Shown piece by piece: positions 21,426-30,588 of a stretch of 64,000 nucleotides of DNA. The DNA lies in the NCBI RefSeq assembly GCF_009938015.1, contig NZ_AP021884.1, positions 2,854,585 through 2,918,584 on the forward strand, written 5' to 3'. The notes beneath the pieces were generated by a model. That model worked only from the letters and a program-made list of their open reading frames with translations. It did not search any database and was not told the origin of the DNA. This DNA is from Sulfuriferula plumbiphila (GTDB taxonomy: Bacteria; Pseudomonadota; Gammaproteobacteria; Burkholderiales; Sulfuriferulaceae). The position numbers and the translations under genes are program-made. Position 1 is the first letter of the stretch. Every line of letters starts with the position of its first letter.

Positions 21426-24305
21426 TTATTCGCCGGGCTTGTCGTCGCTGCGGGTACTGTAGCGCAACACATCCGGACGCGCACCATCGTCCCACGGCAA
21501 CGGCTTGAGGGCCGGGAATTCCGGCCAGCTGCCGGTTTCACCAGGCAGGGCCTTGGAAATCTTGACACGCAGGTCAAACCACGCAGCCTGCCCGGTAACC
21601 GGATCGGAATTGGTAATGCGGCGTTCGCCCTGCCTGGCAGGCAGCAACTCGGAAATCAGGTGGTTGAGCAGAAAGCCTTTTGTAGCCTCCGAGGCATTCG
21701 GCTTCAGACCCCATGCGCCACCTTGCTTGCCGATGGCGTTCCAGGTCCAGATGGTGTTTTCCTGGGTGCCTTCCATGGTACGCATCTGGCAGCGAATCTT
21801 GCCGTTGTGCGACTCGACCCAGATCCAGTCATCGTCCTGCAACCCCATACGGGCAGCCTGGCCACGATTCATGTACATGTAGTTCTGCGCCAGAATCTGG
21901 CGCAGCCACACGTTCTGCGAATCCCAGGAATGGTACATCAGCATGGGGCGCTGAGTCAGGGCGAAGAAGGGATATTCGTTCTCGTCCACACGCTCCTGCT
22001 CAAGCGGCTTGTACCACAGCGGCAGCGGATCGAAATACTTGGCCAGGCGCTCGCGGTCAGTCTGGTTGTTGGGCTGCGGGCCGTTGTACAAACCTTGTCC
22101 GGCGAGGCGAAATTTTTGCAGCGGCTCGGAATAAACCTGCATGATGATGGGCTCGGACTTGCCGATGAAACCCACCTCCGCCGCGACGTCCAGATATTCC
22201 TTATTGGCGAAGCGGTTATATTTCTGGCTGTCCGGCCAGTGGTGAGCGAAGAACGATTCGTTCTCGATATATTTTTCCCACTGCTTCGGATTCGGCTCGC
22301 CCTTGAGGGACTTCTCGCCGTTCTTGCCGCGCCAGCCGGCAAGGAAGCCGACACCAGGCGAGCGCTCGTAGTTGACGATGAAATCGGGATAATTCTTGAA
22401 CTTGCGCGTACCGTCCGCATTGGTAAATGCCGGGAATTTGAGGCGCGAGGCCATTTCCACCAATACCTCTTGCCACGGGCGCACGTCGCGATCGAGCTTG
22501 ATCAGCGGGTAGCGAATTGCGTCGGCCGCCGCATCGGGCTCGGAAATCGGGCGATCCAGTAACGAGATGGTGTCGTGGCGCTCCAGATACGTGGTATCCG
22601 GCAGTACCAGATCGGCAAAGTTGACCATTTCGGAATGGAACGCATCCACCACCACCAGGAACGGAATCTTGTGCTGGCCGGGTTCTTCCGGGTCTTTCTC
22701 GCGCAACATGTCCTGGACATTTTTGGTGTTCATGGTGGAATTCCACGCCATGTTCGACATGAACAGCATCAACGTATCAATCGCATACGGGTCATGGTTG
22801 GTGGCGTTGGTAATCACCATGTGCATGAGGCCGTGCGAAGCAATGGGAATCTCCCAGGAATATGCCTTGTCGATGCGCAGCGGATTGCCGTCGGCGTCTA
22901 TCACCAGATCTTCCGGACGCATCGGAAAGCCGAGCGGTGTGCGCGACAGCGGCGTGTTGGGCGCATTGATCACGTCCAGGCTGTTTTCCGGCAACTGATG
23001 CGGGGGCACCGGTTTGGGATAAGGCGCCCGTGCACGGAAATTGCCCGGACCGTCCAGCGCGCCCAGCAGCATCTGGATCAAATGCACTGCGCGGCAGGCA
23101 TGGAAACCATTGGAGTGCGCGGAAATGCCGCGCATGGCATACATCGCCACCGGCCGGCCAATTACCTTGTCATGCTTGCGGCCCCAGCTGTCGGTCCACT
23201 CGATATCCAGTTCGACAGTTTCCTTGAATGCCACATGCGCCATTTCCAGCGCCATACGTTCGATGGTTTCGGCCGCCACGCCACACTCTTCGGCGACATT
23301 TTCCGGCGCGTAGCGATCGTCCAGATAGCGCTCGGCGGTGAGGCTCATCACGGTGCGTACCGGGCGGCCATCAGGCGCGACGAAATCGCCGAACAACGCC
23401 GGCGCGATGTCCTTGTCCAGAGCGTTGACGAAGGCTTCCTTTTCCATATCCCACACCAGCGGGTTGCCCGCCTCATCGCGCAGAAACAGCCCGTTGCCTT
23501 GCTGCCCCGGCGTATCGACGACCAGCCAGGCGCAGTTGGTATAGCGGATCAGGAATTCCCAGTCGAACAACTCGCGCGACAGCAGCACATGCACCACCGA
23601 CAAGGCCAGCAGACCATCCATGCCGGGCTTGATCGGGACCCATTCGTCGGCAATGGCGGAGTAGCCGGTACGCACCGGATTCACCGAGACGAACTTGCCG
23701 CCGTGGCGCTTGAGTTTTTCCAGGCCGATCTTGATCGGGTTGGAGGAATGGTCCTCTGCCACCCCCCACATGATGAAATACTTGGCGTAATCCCAGTCCG
23801 GCGCGCCGAATTCCCAGAACGAAAAGCCGATGGAATAGAGCCCGGCAGCCGCCATGTTAACCGAGCAAAAGCCGCCATGCGCCGCCCAGTTGGGTGTGCC
23901 GAACTGCTGCGCCCACAGGCCGGTGAGCGCCTGCATCTGGTCGCGCCCGGTGAAAAAGGCTAATTTGGAAGGATCCGTCGCACGAATGTTGCCCAGACGC
24001 TCGGTGAGCATATCCAGCGCTTCATCCCACTCGATTTCCACAAATTCGCCGGCGCCGCGCTCGGATCCCGGCTTGCGCAGCAGCGGCTTGCGCAGCTTGG
24101 CGGCGGAGTACTGCTTCATGATCCCCGCCGAGCCCTTGGCGCACAGCACGCCCTGGTTGGTTGGATGGTTGCGGTTACCCTGGATGAAGCGGACCTTGTC
24201 CTCCTCCAGCGTGACTTTGATACCGCAGCGGCAGGCACACATATAGCAGGTGGTGAACTTGATTTCCTGCTTGTCGTGATTTTCGATTTTGACGATAGCG
24301 TTCAT
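21426..24305 (-). CDS. soeA: Molybdopterin subunit of cytoplasmic sulfite dehydrogenase SoeA
   Basis: A 959-residue molybdopterin oxidoreductase of the DMSO-reductase superfamily that oxidises sulfite to sulfate. The N-terminus binds a [4Fe-4S] cluster via C-Y-M-C-A-C-R-C and a later Cys (20, 23, 27, 55). The probable Mo-ligand Cys is in H-G-G-F-C-S-V-N (Cys147). The middle carries the bis-MGD binding domains, and the C-terminal MGD domain includes P-F-F-A-L-T-Q-R-P. No Tat signal is present, separating it from periplasmic PsrA/PhsA-type enzymes and fitting SoeA. It starts the minus-strand sulfur block; the divergent region 24306-24579 must contain its promoter. Polysulfide reductase is the main alternative. 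Confidence 0.93.
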   Translation of the reverse strand: MNAIVKIENHDKQEIKFTTCYMCACRCGIKVTLEEDKVRFIQGNRNHPTNQGVLCAKGSAGIMKQYSAAKLRKPLLRKPGSERGAGEFVEIEWDEALDMLTERLGNIRATDPSKLAFFTGRDQMQALTGLWAQQFGTPNWAAHGGFCSVNMAAAGLYSIGFSFWEFGAPDWDYAKYFIMWGVAEDHSSNPIKIGLEKLKRHGGKFVSVNPVRTGYSAIADEWVPIKPGMDGLLALSVVHVLLSRELFDWEFLIRYTNCAWLVVDTPGQQGNGLFLRDEAGNPLVWDMEKEAFVNALDKDIAPALFGDFVAPDGRPVRTVMSLTAERYLDDRYAPENVAEECGVAAETIERMALEMAHVAFKETVELDIEWTDSWGRKHDKVIGRPVAMYAMRGISAHSNGFHACRAVHLIQMLLGALDGPGNFRARAPYPKPVPPHQLPENSLDVINAPNTPLSRTPLGFPMRPEDLVIDADGNPLRIDKAYSWEIPIASHGLMHMVITNATNHDPYAIDTLMLFMSNMAWNSTMNTKNVQDMLREKDPEEPGQHKIPFLVVVDAFHSEMVNFADLVLPDTTYLERHDTISLLDRPISEPDAAADAIRYPLIKLDRDVRPWQEVLVEMASRLKFPAFTNADGTRKFKNYPDFIVNYERSPGVGFLAGWRGKNGEKSLKGEPNPKQWEKYIENESFFAHHWPDSQKYNRFANKEYLDVAAEVGFIGKSEPIIMQVYSEPLQKFRLAGQGLYNGPQPNNQTDRERLAKYFDPLPLWYKPLEQERVDENEYPFFALTQRPMLMYHSWDSQNVWLRQILAQNYMYMNRGQAARMGLQDDDWIWVESHNGKIRCQMRTMEGTQENTIWTWNAIGKQGGAWGLKPNASEATKGFLLNHLISELLPARQGERRITNSDPVTGQAAWFDLRVKISKALPGETGSWPEFPALKPLPWDDGARPDVLRYSTRSDDKPGE

Positions 24306-24579
24306 TAACTGATTGATTATTCTTGATTGATTAAATAGTAGCGTATTATATTCTTCTAATATTGTCGCTTACATTCCACTCACTAGGCAAACCGTTCATT
24401 TTATAGCCCCATAAAATATTTTTGGTAAATTTTATTTGGCTTTAATGGCCCTGGCCGCGCATTGTGAGGCCAGAAATTACATGTTAGAGTATTAGCAATT
24501 TCTATATTCTTCTGTGCTAGGCCGCATTAGCACTTGGGTTCCAACCGAGCACTCGCTCAGCAATTACAGGAGTTTTGCA
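24306..24579. promoter_or_regulatory. AT-rich divergent intergenic region between soeA and an unknown gene
   Basis: A 274-bp gap, clearly more AT-rich than its surroundings, with no open frame or repeat recognised. It should contain the soeA promoter on the minus strand and the promoter of the 24580 gene on the plus strand. Several TTGATT/TATTAT-like boxes occur near 24315-24350 but none was assigned. The only firm site is AGGAG at 24568-24572 ahead of the plus-strand GTG start. Confidence 0.6.
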
Positions 24580-24885
24580 GTGGACAAGAGCAATTTCAAG
24601 GAAAACACCCGTTATACCATTACCTGGCGTGCACCGGACGGGAAAATGCGTCCCGCCAATATCTACGTTTACAAGATGTTCGAGACCGCCATGATTGCGC
24701 GCATGACTGACAGCGGCGGCCTTCTGCACAAAATTGCTTATGCCGATGTCATCAAGATTGTCAAGGAAAAGGCCGTGGACAAGGAAAACCAGTTTTCCAT
24801 TCCCGCCGCCGTGCTGGATGAAAAGGTGTGGAAAGATCGTTCCGTGATGGAGCGTTATTCTTCTTCCCCGCACATGGGCAAGTAA
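24580..24885 (+). CDS. Small basic hypothetical protein, 101 aa
   Basis: I do not recognise this protein. It starts with GTG at 24580, preceded by AGGAG, reading V-D-K-S-N-F-K-E-N-T-R-Y; an earlier in-frame start would add 22 codons without support. It is soluble and rich in Lys and aromatic residues, with no Cys. Readable elements are T-I-T-W-R-A-P-D-G-K-M-R-P-A-N-I-Y-V-Y and F-S-I-P-A-A-V-L-D-E-K-V-W. It is transcribed alone, with a strong terminator directly after it, divergently from soeA and convergent with batD. The strong signals suggest a real, well-expressed gene. Confidence 0.8.
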   Translation: MDKSNFKENTRYTITWRAPDGKMRPANIYVYKMFETAMIARMTDSGGLLHKIAYADVIKIVKEKAVDKENQFSIPAAVLDEKVWKDRSVMERYSSSPHMGK

Positions 24886-24886
24886 G

Positions 24887-26389
24887 TCAGTTTGAGTGTT
24901 TACGAAAACGGAGCCTGGCGCTCCGTTTTTTATTGTGCCTGACAGTGCGCAACATCGTTATGGCGGACAGATGCAGATCCTGGTAATGTTCCCCATCACG
25001 ACTCACTCCATAGCAACACGCCTGCAATTGCCGCACCAGTTGCCGCAATCCCGCATTTTCCTCATGGCGCTGCGTCATGGCCGTCAGCCACTGGTTTAAT
25101 GTGGCAGCGCGCAAGCCGCCATCGCCCGAATCAAAATCACGCAACGCCTGACTCAACTCGCTGCAATTAGCGGCAGTCTCTATCCGCCGCAACGACGCGC
25201 GGCGCACCTGCCAACGCCGGTATTGCCGCCAGCAAATATATGCCAGCCACGCCAGCACGGCGAGCAGCATAGCAATCTCCGCAAACCGGGCGAGCTTGTG
25301 CCACAGGGGATTGATCACTGTCATGACTGGCGGCTGGATAACAACGGATTCGAGGCGGCCGCTAAGCGGATCGAAATACGGCAACGCCAGCGTCGGCAGG
25401 CGCATGTTGCCGGCGTGTAGCGGCTGAAACGGCAGGGTCAGCCGCCAGGTTTGGAGCAGGATGTTGGCGTCGCCAGCCTGCTCAATTTGCGCTGGATAAA
25501 AGTGCGATGTGCCATTGTCCGTGAGCGCGGGCAACAATCTGGCCAGACCTTCTGCACTCAGACCGGTGCCGCGCACGGTCAGTATCCAGTTTACCGGGCG
25601 GTTGAGCACCAGCGCGCCGGTGGGCAGGTGGGAGTTCACCTCGATTTTGCCGATGGGCACATACACCGGCAGGTAAGCAGGTGCCGGACTGGTGTCGAAT
25701 TGCAGCGGCGGCAGCGCATAACGCAGTCGATTGCCGAATTTGAGCGCTTCCAGCATCGGCAAATTCACCACGCTGCTGCCCGCACGCAGCGGCATGATGG
25801 CCCAGGCCCGGCGATGCACGGTCACTGGCGTGCCATTGAGCGTTTCCTCGTGCTGTGCCGACGCCAACTGGCGGACATGGACGGCTGCGGGTGGCTGCAA
25901 CCTGAGCGGCGACCATTGCAGGCTGCCGTCGTCGTAGATGTCCAGCTCCAGCCTGGCGCTTTGACGCGCCAGCAGTCGCGCAGGATCAAGGGTGAGTTTG
26001 AACTGCACGCGCGGGACATCGCTGCTGGAGGCGTGCACCAGCAGCGCCAGCGGGCGGCTGCTGGCACCAGCAAAACGCAGGGCGGGAAACAGTACGCGCC
26101 CGATATGCAGCGGGTACAGCACCAGCGTCATGGTTTGAGCGGTGACTTGTCTGCCGCGTATGGTTTGGGTCCGGGTAGCGGTGGAACGGCTATAAATATC
26201 GAAGTCCGCTTGCAGCGCATCGAGTGCCAATCCATCCAGTGACGCCTTGGCATGCTCGGCACGCAAGGTAACGGTAACGGGCTCGCCCAGCGCAATTTCG
26301 GATTTGTCCACGCGCGCCTCCAATGCGGCGCTGGCCCATGCCGGCAGGGCCAGCAGCATGAAGCATCCCCAGCGCAGCCACTTCACCAC
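24887..26389 (-). CDS. batD: BatD-like protein
   Basis: A 500-residue membrane-anchored periplasmic protein of the BatD (oxygen-tolerance) family. The N-terminus is a signal peptide (W-G-C-F-M-L-L-A-L-P-A-W-A) followed by the BatD start A-A-L-E-A-R-V-D-K-S-E-I-A-L-G-E-P-V-T-V. A transmembrane segment (I-A-M-L-L-A-V-L-A-W-L-A-Y) near residue 390 precedes a cytoplasmic tail. It is the last gene of the moxR-DUF58-DUF4381-batA-batB/C-batD operon and overlaps the preceding gene by 7 bp. Bat operons are linked to stress resistance and to metal-dependent VWA protein assemblies driven by MoxR ATPases; the client here is unknown. Confidence 0.88.
   Translation of the reverse strand: MVKWLRWGCFMLLALPAWASAALEARVDKSEIALGEPVTVTLRAEHAKASLDGLALDALQADFDIYSRSTATRTQTIRGRQVTAQTMTLVLYPLHIGRVLFPALRFAGASSRPLALLVHASSSDVPRVQFKLTLDPARLLARQSARLELDIYDDGSLQWSPLRLQPPAAVHVRQLASAQHEETLNGTPVTVHRRAWAIMPLRAGSSVVNLPMLEALKFGNRLRYALPPLQFDTSPAPAYLPVYVPIGKIEVNSHLPTGALVLNRPVNWILTVRGTGLSAEGLARLLPALTDNGTSHFYPAQIEQAGDANILLQTWRLTLPFQPLHAGNMRLPTLALPYFDPLSGRLESVVIQPPVMTVINPLWHKLARFAEIAMLLAVLAWLAYICWRQYRRWQVRRASLRRIETAANCSELSQALRDFDSGDGGLRAATLNQWLTAMTQRHEENAGLRQLVRQLQACCYGVSRDGEHYQDLHLSAITMLRTVRHNKKRSARLRFRKHSN
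24907..24931 (+). terminator. Rho-independent terminator after the 24580 gene
   Basis: A perfect 8-bp stem AACGGAGC / GCTCCGTT with a 5-nt loop is followed by a T6 run. It lies 22 bp after the stop and overlaps the 3' end of batD on the other strand. Confidence 0.9.
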
Positions 26390-28185
26390 GGCAGTAAGAC
26401 TCCGTAATCCTGGCTATCGGAGCGCGTATCCAGTTGCAGCAACTGCCTCTGGATGGCTGCGCTTTTGTCAGTGGTCAGTTCGAGCTTTTTCAGTGCCGCG
26501 CGCAGCGCTTGCCCCGACTCCGGCACTGCAGGTGGCGCAGCGATTCGGCTGTCCAAAGAGGCCTGGTGCGCCGCCAGCTGCCTATCGGACAGATCAATTT
26601 CGGCCGCGGTTTTTTTGTCCGCATCCAGAATGAAGACCGGCTGATTGCCGATCTCCTGGTTCAGTTCGCCGCCGACCTGGCTACCATGCCGCCCGAGTAT
26701 GCCGGATGCGTTCTGCTTTCCCGCTGCCACCAATTTCCCTGCGGTCAAGGCAAGATTGGCGCCCGCATTGGCGTCCCGGGGCCGTAGCTTGAGCACGCCC
26801 TGATACGCATCCGCTGCCGCACGAAAATTGCCTGCCGCGAAATAGCTGTTGCCCAGGTTATACAGCGCATCGGCGCGCAGTTCCGCGCTGCTCGCCGTCA
26901 GCATGGCGCGGGTGAACTGGCTGACCGCCGCGGCATAATCGCGGCGCCGATACGCCGCCGCACCCGCGCCCATGGTTGCCGGGTAGCCCTGCATACGCCC
27001 ATACAGGGCCTGCGCCTCGACATAATTGCCGCTGCGGTAAGCAGCGTAGGCAGCCTGCGCGGTGTCAGCGTCTGCTGCGCGGACGTTCGGCACCACCCCG
27101 CCCCAGGCCACCACGCCCACCAATAACCAGCCCGCGGCCTCAGGCCGAATGGCGCGCTGCCACAGCGGGAAATGTAGAAATACCAGCAGCAACCATGCCG
27201 GCAGCAAACACCATGCGTACAGCTCGCGCCAGGTTTGCGCCGGATCAACCGGGTGTGGATTGCCCGGCAAACCCAAAATGCCGCGGTCATACAATGCCCC
27301 CCAGTCGGCATCGCCATCCTGCACGGTTTGGTAAGCGCCGCCACCCAAACGCGCCAGCGCGGCGAAGCCATTCTCATCCAGGCGGCTGGTCACCGCGCTG
27401 CCGTCCTGCCTGACAACGCCGCCATCGGGCAGGGGAATGGTTGCGCCAGCGGGTGTTCCCACACCCAGCACATACAGCGGCAGGTCAGCCCGTTGCAGCC
27501 TGCGCGCGGCCTCCAGTGCGGCGGCACCCGCACTGCCGGAGAGTGCGCTGGCATCGCCATCGGTGAGTAGCAGCACCGCGCCGCGTTTGCCCGCGCTTTG
27601 CGCCAGCAGCGTTTGCCGCGCCAGCTTGAGCGCAGCGGCGATATTGCTGCCCGGTGTATCAAACAGGGTCGGCTGCGCCAGCGGCACACAGGCGCGCAAC
27701 GCATCCATGTCACGGGTGAGCGGCATCAACAGCCCGGCGCTGCCGGAAAACACGATCAGCCCGACCCGTTCGCCATGCAGACGCGGCAATAAATCGAGCA
27801 ACTTCAATCTGGCGCGCTGCAAACGTTGCGGCGACACATCCTGCGCCAGCATGGAAGGCGATACATCCAGCACCACCATCACATTCAGCTCATGGTGCAA
27901 TACTGCGGCCCTTTGTTCCGGCGTGGTGACCAGCGGCAGGCGTGGGCCGGCAGCGGCGCAGGCAAGCAGCCCCCAGGCCAGCACATTGGCTAAGCTGCGC
28001 CATTTCCCGGATGCAACGCCGAACGACCCGCGCATTGCCCACGGCAGCAAATGCGCATCGGCATAATGCAGCACGCGGCCCCGGCGCCAGCGCAGCAGCG
28101 CCGCCATCAACAGCGGCTGCAAGGCCAGCACCAGCCACCACGGGTTGCGCCAGTCCAGTTGCGCGAGCTCGCCCAGGCTGATCAT
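26383..28185 (-). CDS. BatB/BatC fusion: VWA domain plus TPR repeats
   Basis: A 600-residue membrane protein. The N-terminal part has hydrophobic helices around residues 15-30 and 60-80 and a VWA domain with MIDAS D-V-S-P-S and L-L-T-D-G-D-A-S. A further membrane helix lies near residue 300. The C-terminal part is a TPR region (A-D-A-L-Y-N-L-G-N-S-Y-F-A-A-G-N) typical of BatC, so batB and batC are joined. The start is placed at the Met (28185) that overlaps the batA stop (ATGA). An upstream extension in the same frame runs through batA and is rejected. Confidence 0.88.
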   Translation of the reverse strand: MISLGELAQLDWRNPWWLVLALQPLLMAALLRWRRGRVLHYADAHLLPWAMRGSFGVASGKWRSLANVLAWGLLACAAAGPRLPLVTTPEQRAAVLHHELNVMVVLDVSPSMLAQDVSPQRLQRARLKLLDLLPRLHGERVGLIVFSGSAGLLMPLTRDMDALRACVPLAQPTLFDTPGSNIAAALKLARQTLLAQSAGKRGAVLLLTDGDASALSGSAGAAALEAARRLQRADLPLYVLGVGTPAGATIPLPDGGVVRQDGSAVTSRLDENGFAALARLGGGAYQTVQDGDADWGALYDRGILGLPGNPHPVDPAQTWRELYAWCLLPAWLLLVFLHFPLWQRAIRPEAAGWLLVGVVAWGGVVPNVRAADADTAQAAYAAYRSGNYVEAQALYGRMQGYPATMGAGAAAYRRRDYAAAVSQFTRAMLTASSAELRADALYNLGNSYFAAGNFRAAADAYQGVLKLRPRDANAGANLALTAGKLVAAGKQNASGILGRHGSQVGGELNQEIGNQPVFILDADKKTAAEIDLSDRQLAAHQASLDSRIAAPPAVPESGQALRAALKKLELTTDKSAAIQRQLLQLDTRSDSQDYGVLLPW

Positions 28186-29162
28186 GCTGCTACCCTGCGT
28201 ATCTGGCTCACACGCCCGAGGCTGAATAGCACCCCGGCCAGCAACAGCGGCAACAGATACCATGCCTGCACCACCCGGCGGGTGGCGGGACGCACGACGG
28301 TTTTTTCACGCTGGCCGATGTCGTGAATGACGCTTTGCAGCGCACCACGATTGCCCGCCTGATAATAATGCCCGCCGGTTGCTGCGGCGATTTGCGCCAG
28401 TCCCGGTGCGTCGGCCAGGGTATGGGCGGGCGCACCGGGCCGCCCGGCGGCAAACAGGTCGCCGCCAATCTGCACGGTGTAAATCGGCACCCCCATGTGG
28501 CGCGCGAGCGCGACTGCCTCGCCGGGGGTGATATCGCCTGCGGTACTGTCACCATCGGTAAACAGGAGCAGCGCCGGGCGCAGGCGCGGCTGCGCGCGCA
28601 ATTGCTTGAGCGCCAGTCCGATGGCGTCGCCGATGGCCGTGTCGTCACCGGCAATGCCGACCTGCAGGCGCGCCAGCATGGCGCGTACCAGGTCGAGGTC
28701 AAACGTCGGCGGCACCAGGGTGCCGGTCACGCTGCCAAACGCAATCAGGCCAAAACGATCGCCCTGGCGCCCGGCCACAAAGCGGGTCACGATGTCCTTG
28801 AGCACGGACAGACGTTCCACCGGCTGGCCATCCAGCTCAAAATCGGTGATGCCCATGCTCTTGGAAGTATCCACCAGCAGCACGATTTCGCGCCCTTGCG
28901 GCGTCTCCGGTATCCAGTCACCGATCCATTGCGGCTGCGACAACGCCAGAATCAGGCAGACCAAGGCCAGAAAATTTAGCCAAAACGCCAGACGCGCGTT
29001 AGCCGGTGCCGCGTCGCGGCCTTGCGGCAACCGATCGAAATCAGGATGCACCAGCGCCACGCTGACCGTCTCCTGGCTGACGCGCCCACGCCGCCGCAGC
29101 ACGGCAAGCACGAGCAGGGGCAACAGCAACCCCAGCCAGGCGGGATGCGCCAGGCTCAGCAT
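28182..29162 (-). CDS. batA: BatA-like VWA membrane protein
   Basis: A 326-residue protein with an N-terminal membrane helix pair (L-G-L-L-L-P-L-L-V-L-A and N-F-L-A-L-V-C-L-I-L-A), a VWA domain with MIDAS D-T-S-K-S and F-T-D-G-D-S-T, and a C-terminal membrane helix (W-Y-L-L-P-L-L-L-A-G-V-L-F). The pairing of two VWA proteins with MoxR is the hallmark of Bat operons. It overlaps the DUF4381 gene by 7 bp and batB/C by 4 bp. Confidence 0.9.
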   Translation of the reverse strand: MLSLAHPAWLGLLLPLLVLAVLRRRGRVSQETVSVALVHPDFDRLPQGRDAAPANARLAFWLNFLALVCLILALSQPQWIGDWIPETPQGREIVLLVDTSKSMGITDFELDGQPVERLSVLKDIVTRFVAGRQGDRFGLIAFGSVTGTLVPPTFDLDLVRAMLARLQVGIAGDDTAIGDAIGLALKQLRAQPRLRPALLLFTDGDSTAGDITPGEAVALARHMGVPIYTVQIGGDLFAAGRPGAPAHTLADAPGLAQIAAATGGHYYQAGNRGALQSVIHDIGQREKTVVRPATRRVVQAWYLLPLLLAGVLFSLGRVSQIRRVAA

Positions 29163-29602
29163 CGGCCTGCTCGCTGCAGCCAGATGTCGGCCTGGTTAAA
29201 CAGGCGCGTCCATTGACTGTCATCCAGGCTGGCTCCGGCCTGATAACGTAGCGTATCCAGACGGGTTACGCTGTCTGCCCAGTCTGGGTGCTCGGCTATA
29301 GGCAGGGCAGGCGGCGGCTGGTCGGCGTTTAGCTGCTGCAGCTGCAATCCCTGCCGCAGCTCGAACGCCAGGCGATAGGCAGCCTCGTGCTGGCTCACAC
29401 GGCCCGCAGCGCACGCTTGCCTGAGCTGCTGCAGACGCTTGCGGCAAGCGCGGACACAGCGTCCGCGCCAGCGCATCCATACTCCCAGCAGCACCAGCGT
29501 CGCCACCCCCAAAACCAGCCACCACGCGCTGTAGCTGGTAGCGTCGAGCACCGGCCCGACCGGCCCGATGATGTCAATCAAACCGCTGGTCGGATCGTTC
29601 AT
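29156..29602 (-). CDS. DUF4381-family membrane protein of the Bat operon
   Basis: A 148-residue protein with one transmembrane helix (W-W-L-V-L-G-V-A-T-L-V-L-L-G-V) after a short N-terminus and a basic, Arg-rich linker. The C-terminal helical part includes Y-R-L-A-F-E-L-R-Q-G-L. The start is taken as M-N-D-P-T-S-G-L (29602), which overlaps the DUF58 gene stop; the longer frame upstream is out-of-frame shadow of DUF58. DUF4381 proteins sit between DUF58 and batA in these operons; molecular role unknown. Confidence 0.82.
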   Translation of the reverse strand: MNDPTSGLIDIIGPVGPVLDATSYSAWWLVLGVATLVLLGVWMRWRGRCVRACRKRLQQLRQACAAGRVSQHEAAYRLAFELRQGLQLQQLNADQPPPALPIAEHPDWADSVTRLDTLRYQAGASLDDSQWTRLFNQADIWLQRAGRC

Positions 29603-30588
29603 GACAGGCGCATTTGCTGCAGCAGCGCAAACGGGTCGGCGTCGGCCAGCAGGCATTGCAGGCGCACGCCGATGCGTCGAAACAGCGCCTGCTGCGCAGC
29701 ATGACTGCTGCTGGCCTGCGCCTGATATGCCGCACGCACCTCGCGCCTGCCGGTATCTAGCCAGCACCGCGCCGGAGAGGCCGCATCCTGAAACGCAACC
29801 AACCCGACATTGGGCAGCGCCTGCTCGGCTACATCCAGCACCTGTATCGCCTGTACCTGGTGGCGGCTGGCCAGGCGCAGCAGGGCAGGCAAATCAGCCT
29901 CGCACAGTGCATGGAAATCGCTGATCAACACCACCCTGGAGCCACGCGCTAACAGCGCATCCAGCTGCATGAGCAATTCTGCAAAGGGCGGCATTGCCGC
30001 GGCAACCGGATCCGCCAGCGGCGGGCACGGCGCAATCGCCGCCTGCGCCAGCTGCATCGCGCCCGCTGCGCCATTGCGACCGGGCAGCGTCATCGTGCCG
30101 GGCTGCCAGATCGTGCCGCCGATACACGTGTTCGCACCCGCAGCGCCAAAGCCGAGGGTGGCCGCAATGCGCGCGGCTTGCGTTACTTTCAGGCGCGAGC
30201 GAGTGCCGAAACGCATGCTCGGGCCGCGGTCGATCACCACATGCAGGGCAGGCTGGTGTTCTTCCCGGTAAATCTTGATGTGCGCCCGGGCGGTGCGCGC
30301 CGTGGTGCGCCAATCCATGCCGCGCACGTCGTCGCCAGGCTGATAGGGCCGCGCTTCCTCGAAATCCAGCCCGCTGCCCAGATACGCCGAGCGGAAGTCC
30401 CCGGCTTGCCGGTGCAGTGACTCCCTGACATGGGGCGCTCCCTGCTGCGCCCGGGTGCGCTGCATGAGCTGGGCAAGCTCTCCCGCATCCAGCAACGGCG
30501 CGTGCGTATCCACCGCATCGGGCTGGCCAACGCTTATGGCAACCAGGCGCTGCCCCAGTGAGGCCAGCTTAGCCAATAATGCTTGCAC
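29599..30588 (-). CDS. DUF58 domain protein of the Bat operon
   Basis: A 329-residue soluble protein, GTG start, directly after the moxR stop. The DUF58 signature is clear: F-E-E-A-R-P-Y-Q-P-G-D-D-V-R-G-M-D-W near residue 85, followed by the VWA-like V-V-I-D-R-G-P-S-M. The C-terminal half is a degenerate VWA fold. MoxR and DUF58 are regularly paired; DUF58 probably links the ATPase to the membrane VWA proteins. Confidence 0.92.
   Translation of the reverse strand: MQALLAKLASLGQRLVAISVGQPDAVDTHAPLLDAGELAQLMQRTRAQQGAPHVRESLHRQAGDFRSAYLGSGLDFEEARPYQPGDDVRGMDWRTTARTARAHIKIYREEHQPALHVVIDRGPSMRFGTRSRLKVTQAARIAATLGFGAAGANTCIGGTIWQPGTMTLPGRNGAAGAMQLAQAAIAPCPPLADPVAAAMPPFAELLMQLDALLARGSRVVLISDFHALCEADLPALLRLASRHQVQAIQVLDVAEQALPNVGLVAFQDAASPARCWLDTGRREVRAAYQAQASSSHAAQQALFRRIGVRLQCLLADADPFALLQQMRLS

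Noticed and set aside
22575-23963. Open frame of 462 codons on the plus strand
   Set aside because: Lies entirely antisense to soeA; protein is His/Arg/Gln-rich without family features, as expected from the complement of a GC-rich gene.
28186-28263. N-terminal extension of the BatB/C protein
   Set aside because: It would run 26 codons into batA; the Met overlapping the batA stop is the typical coupled start.
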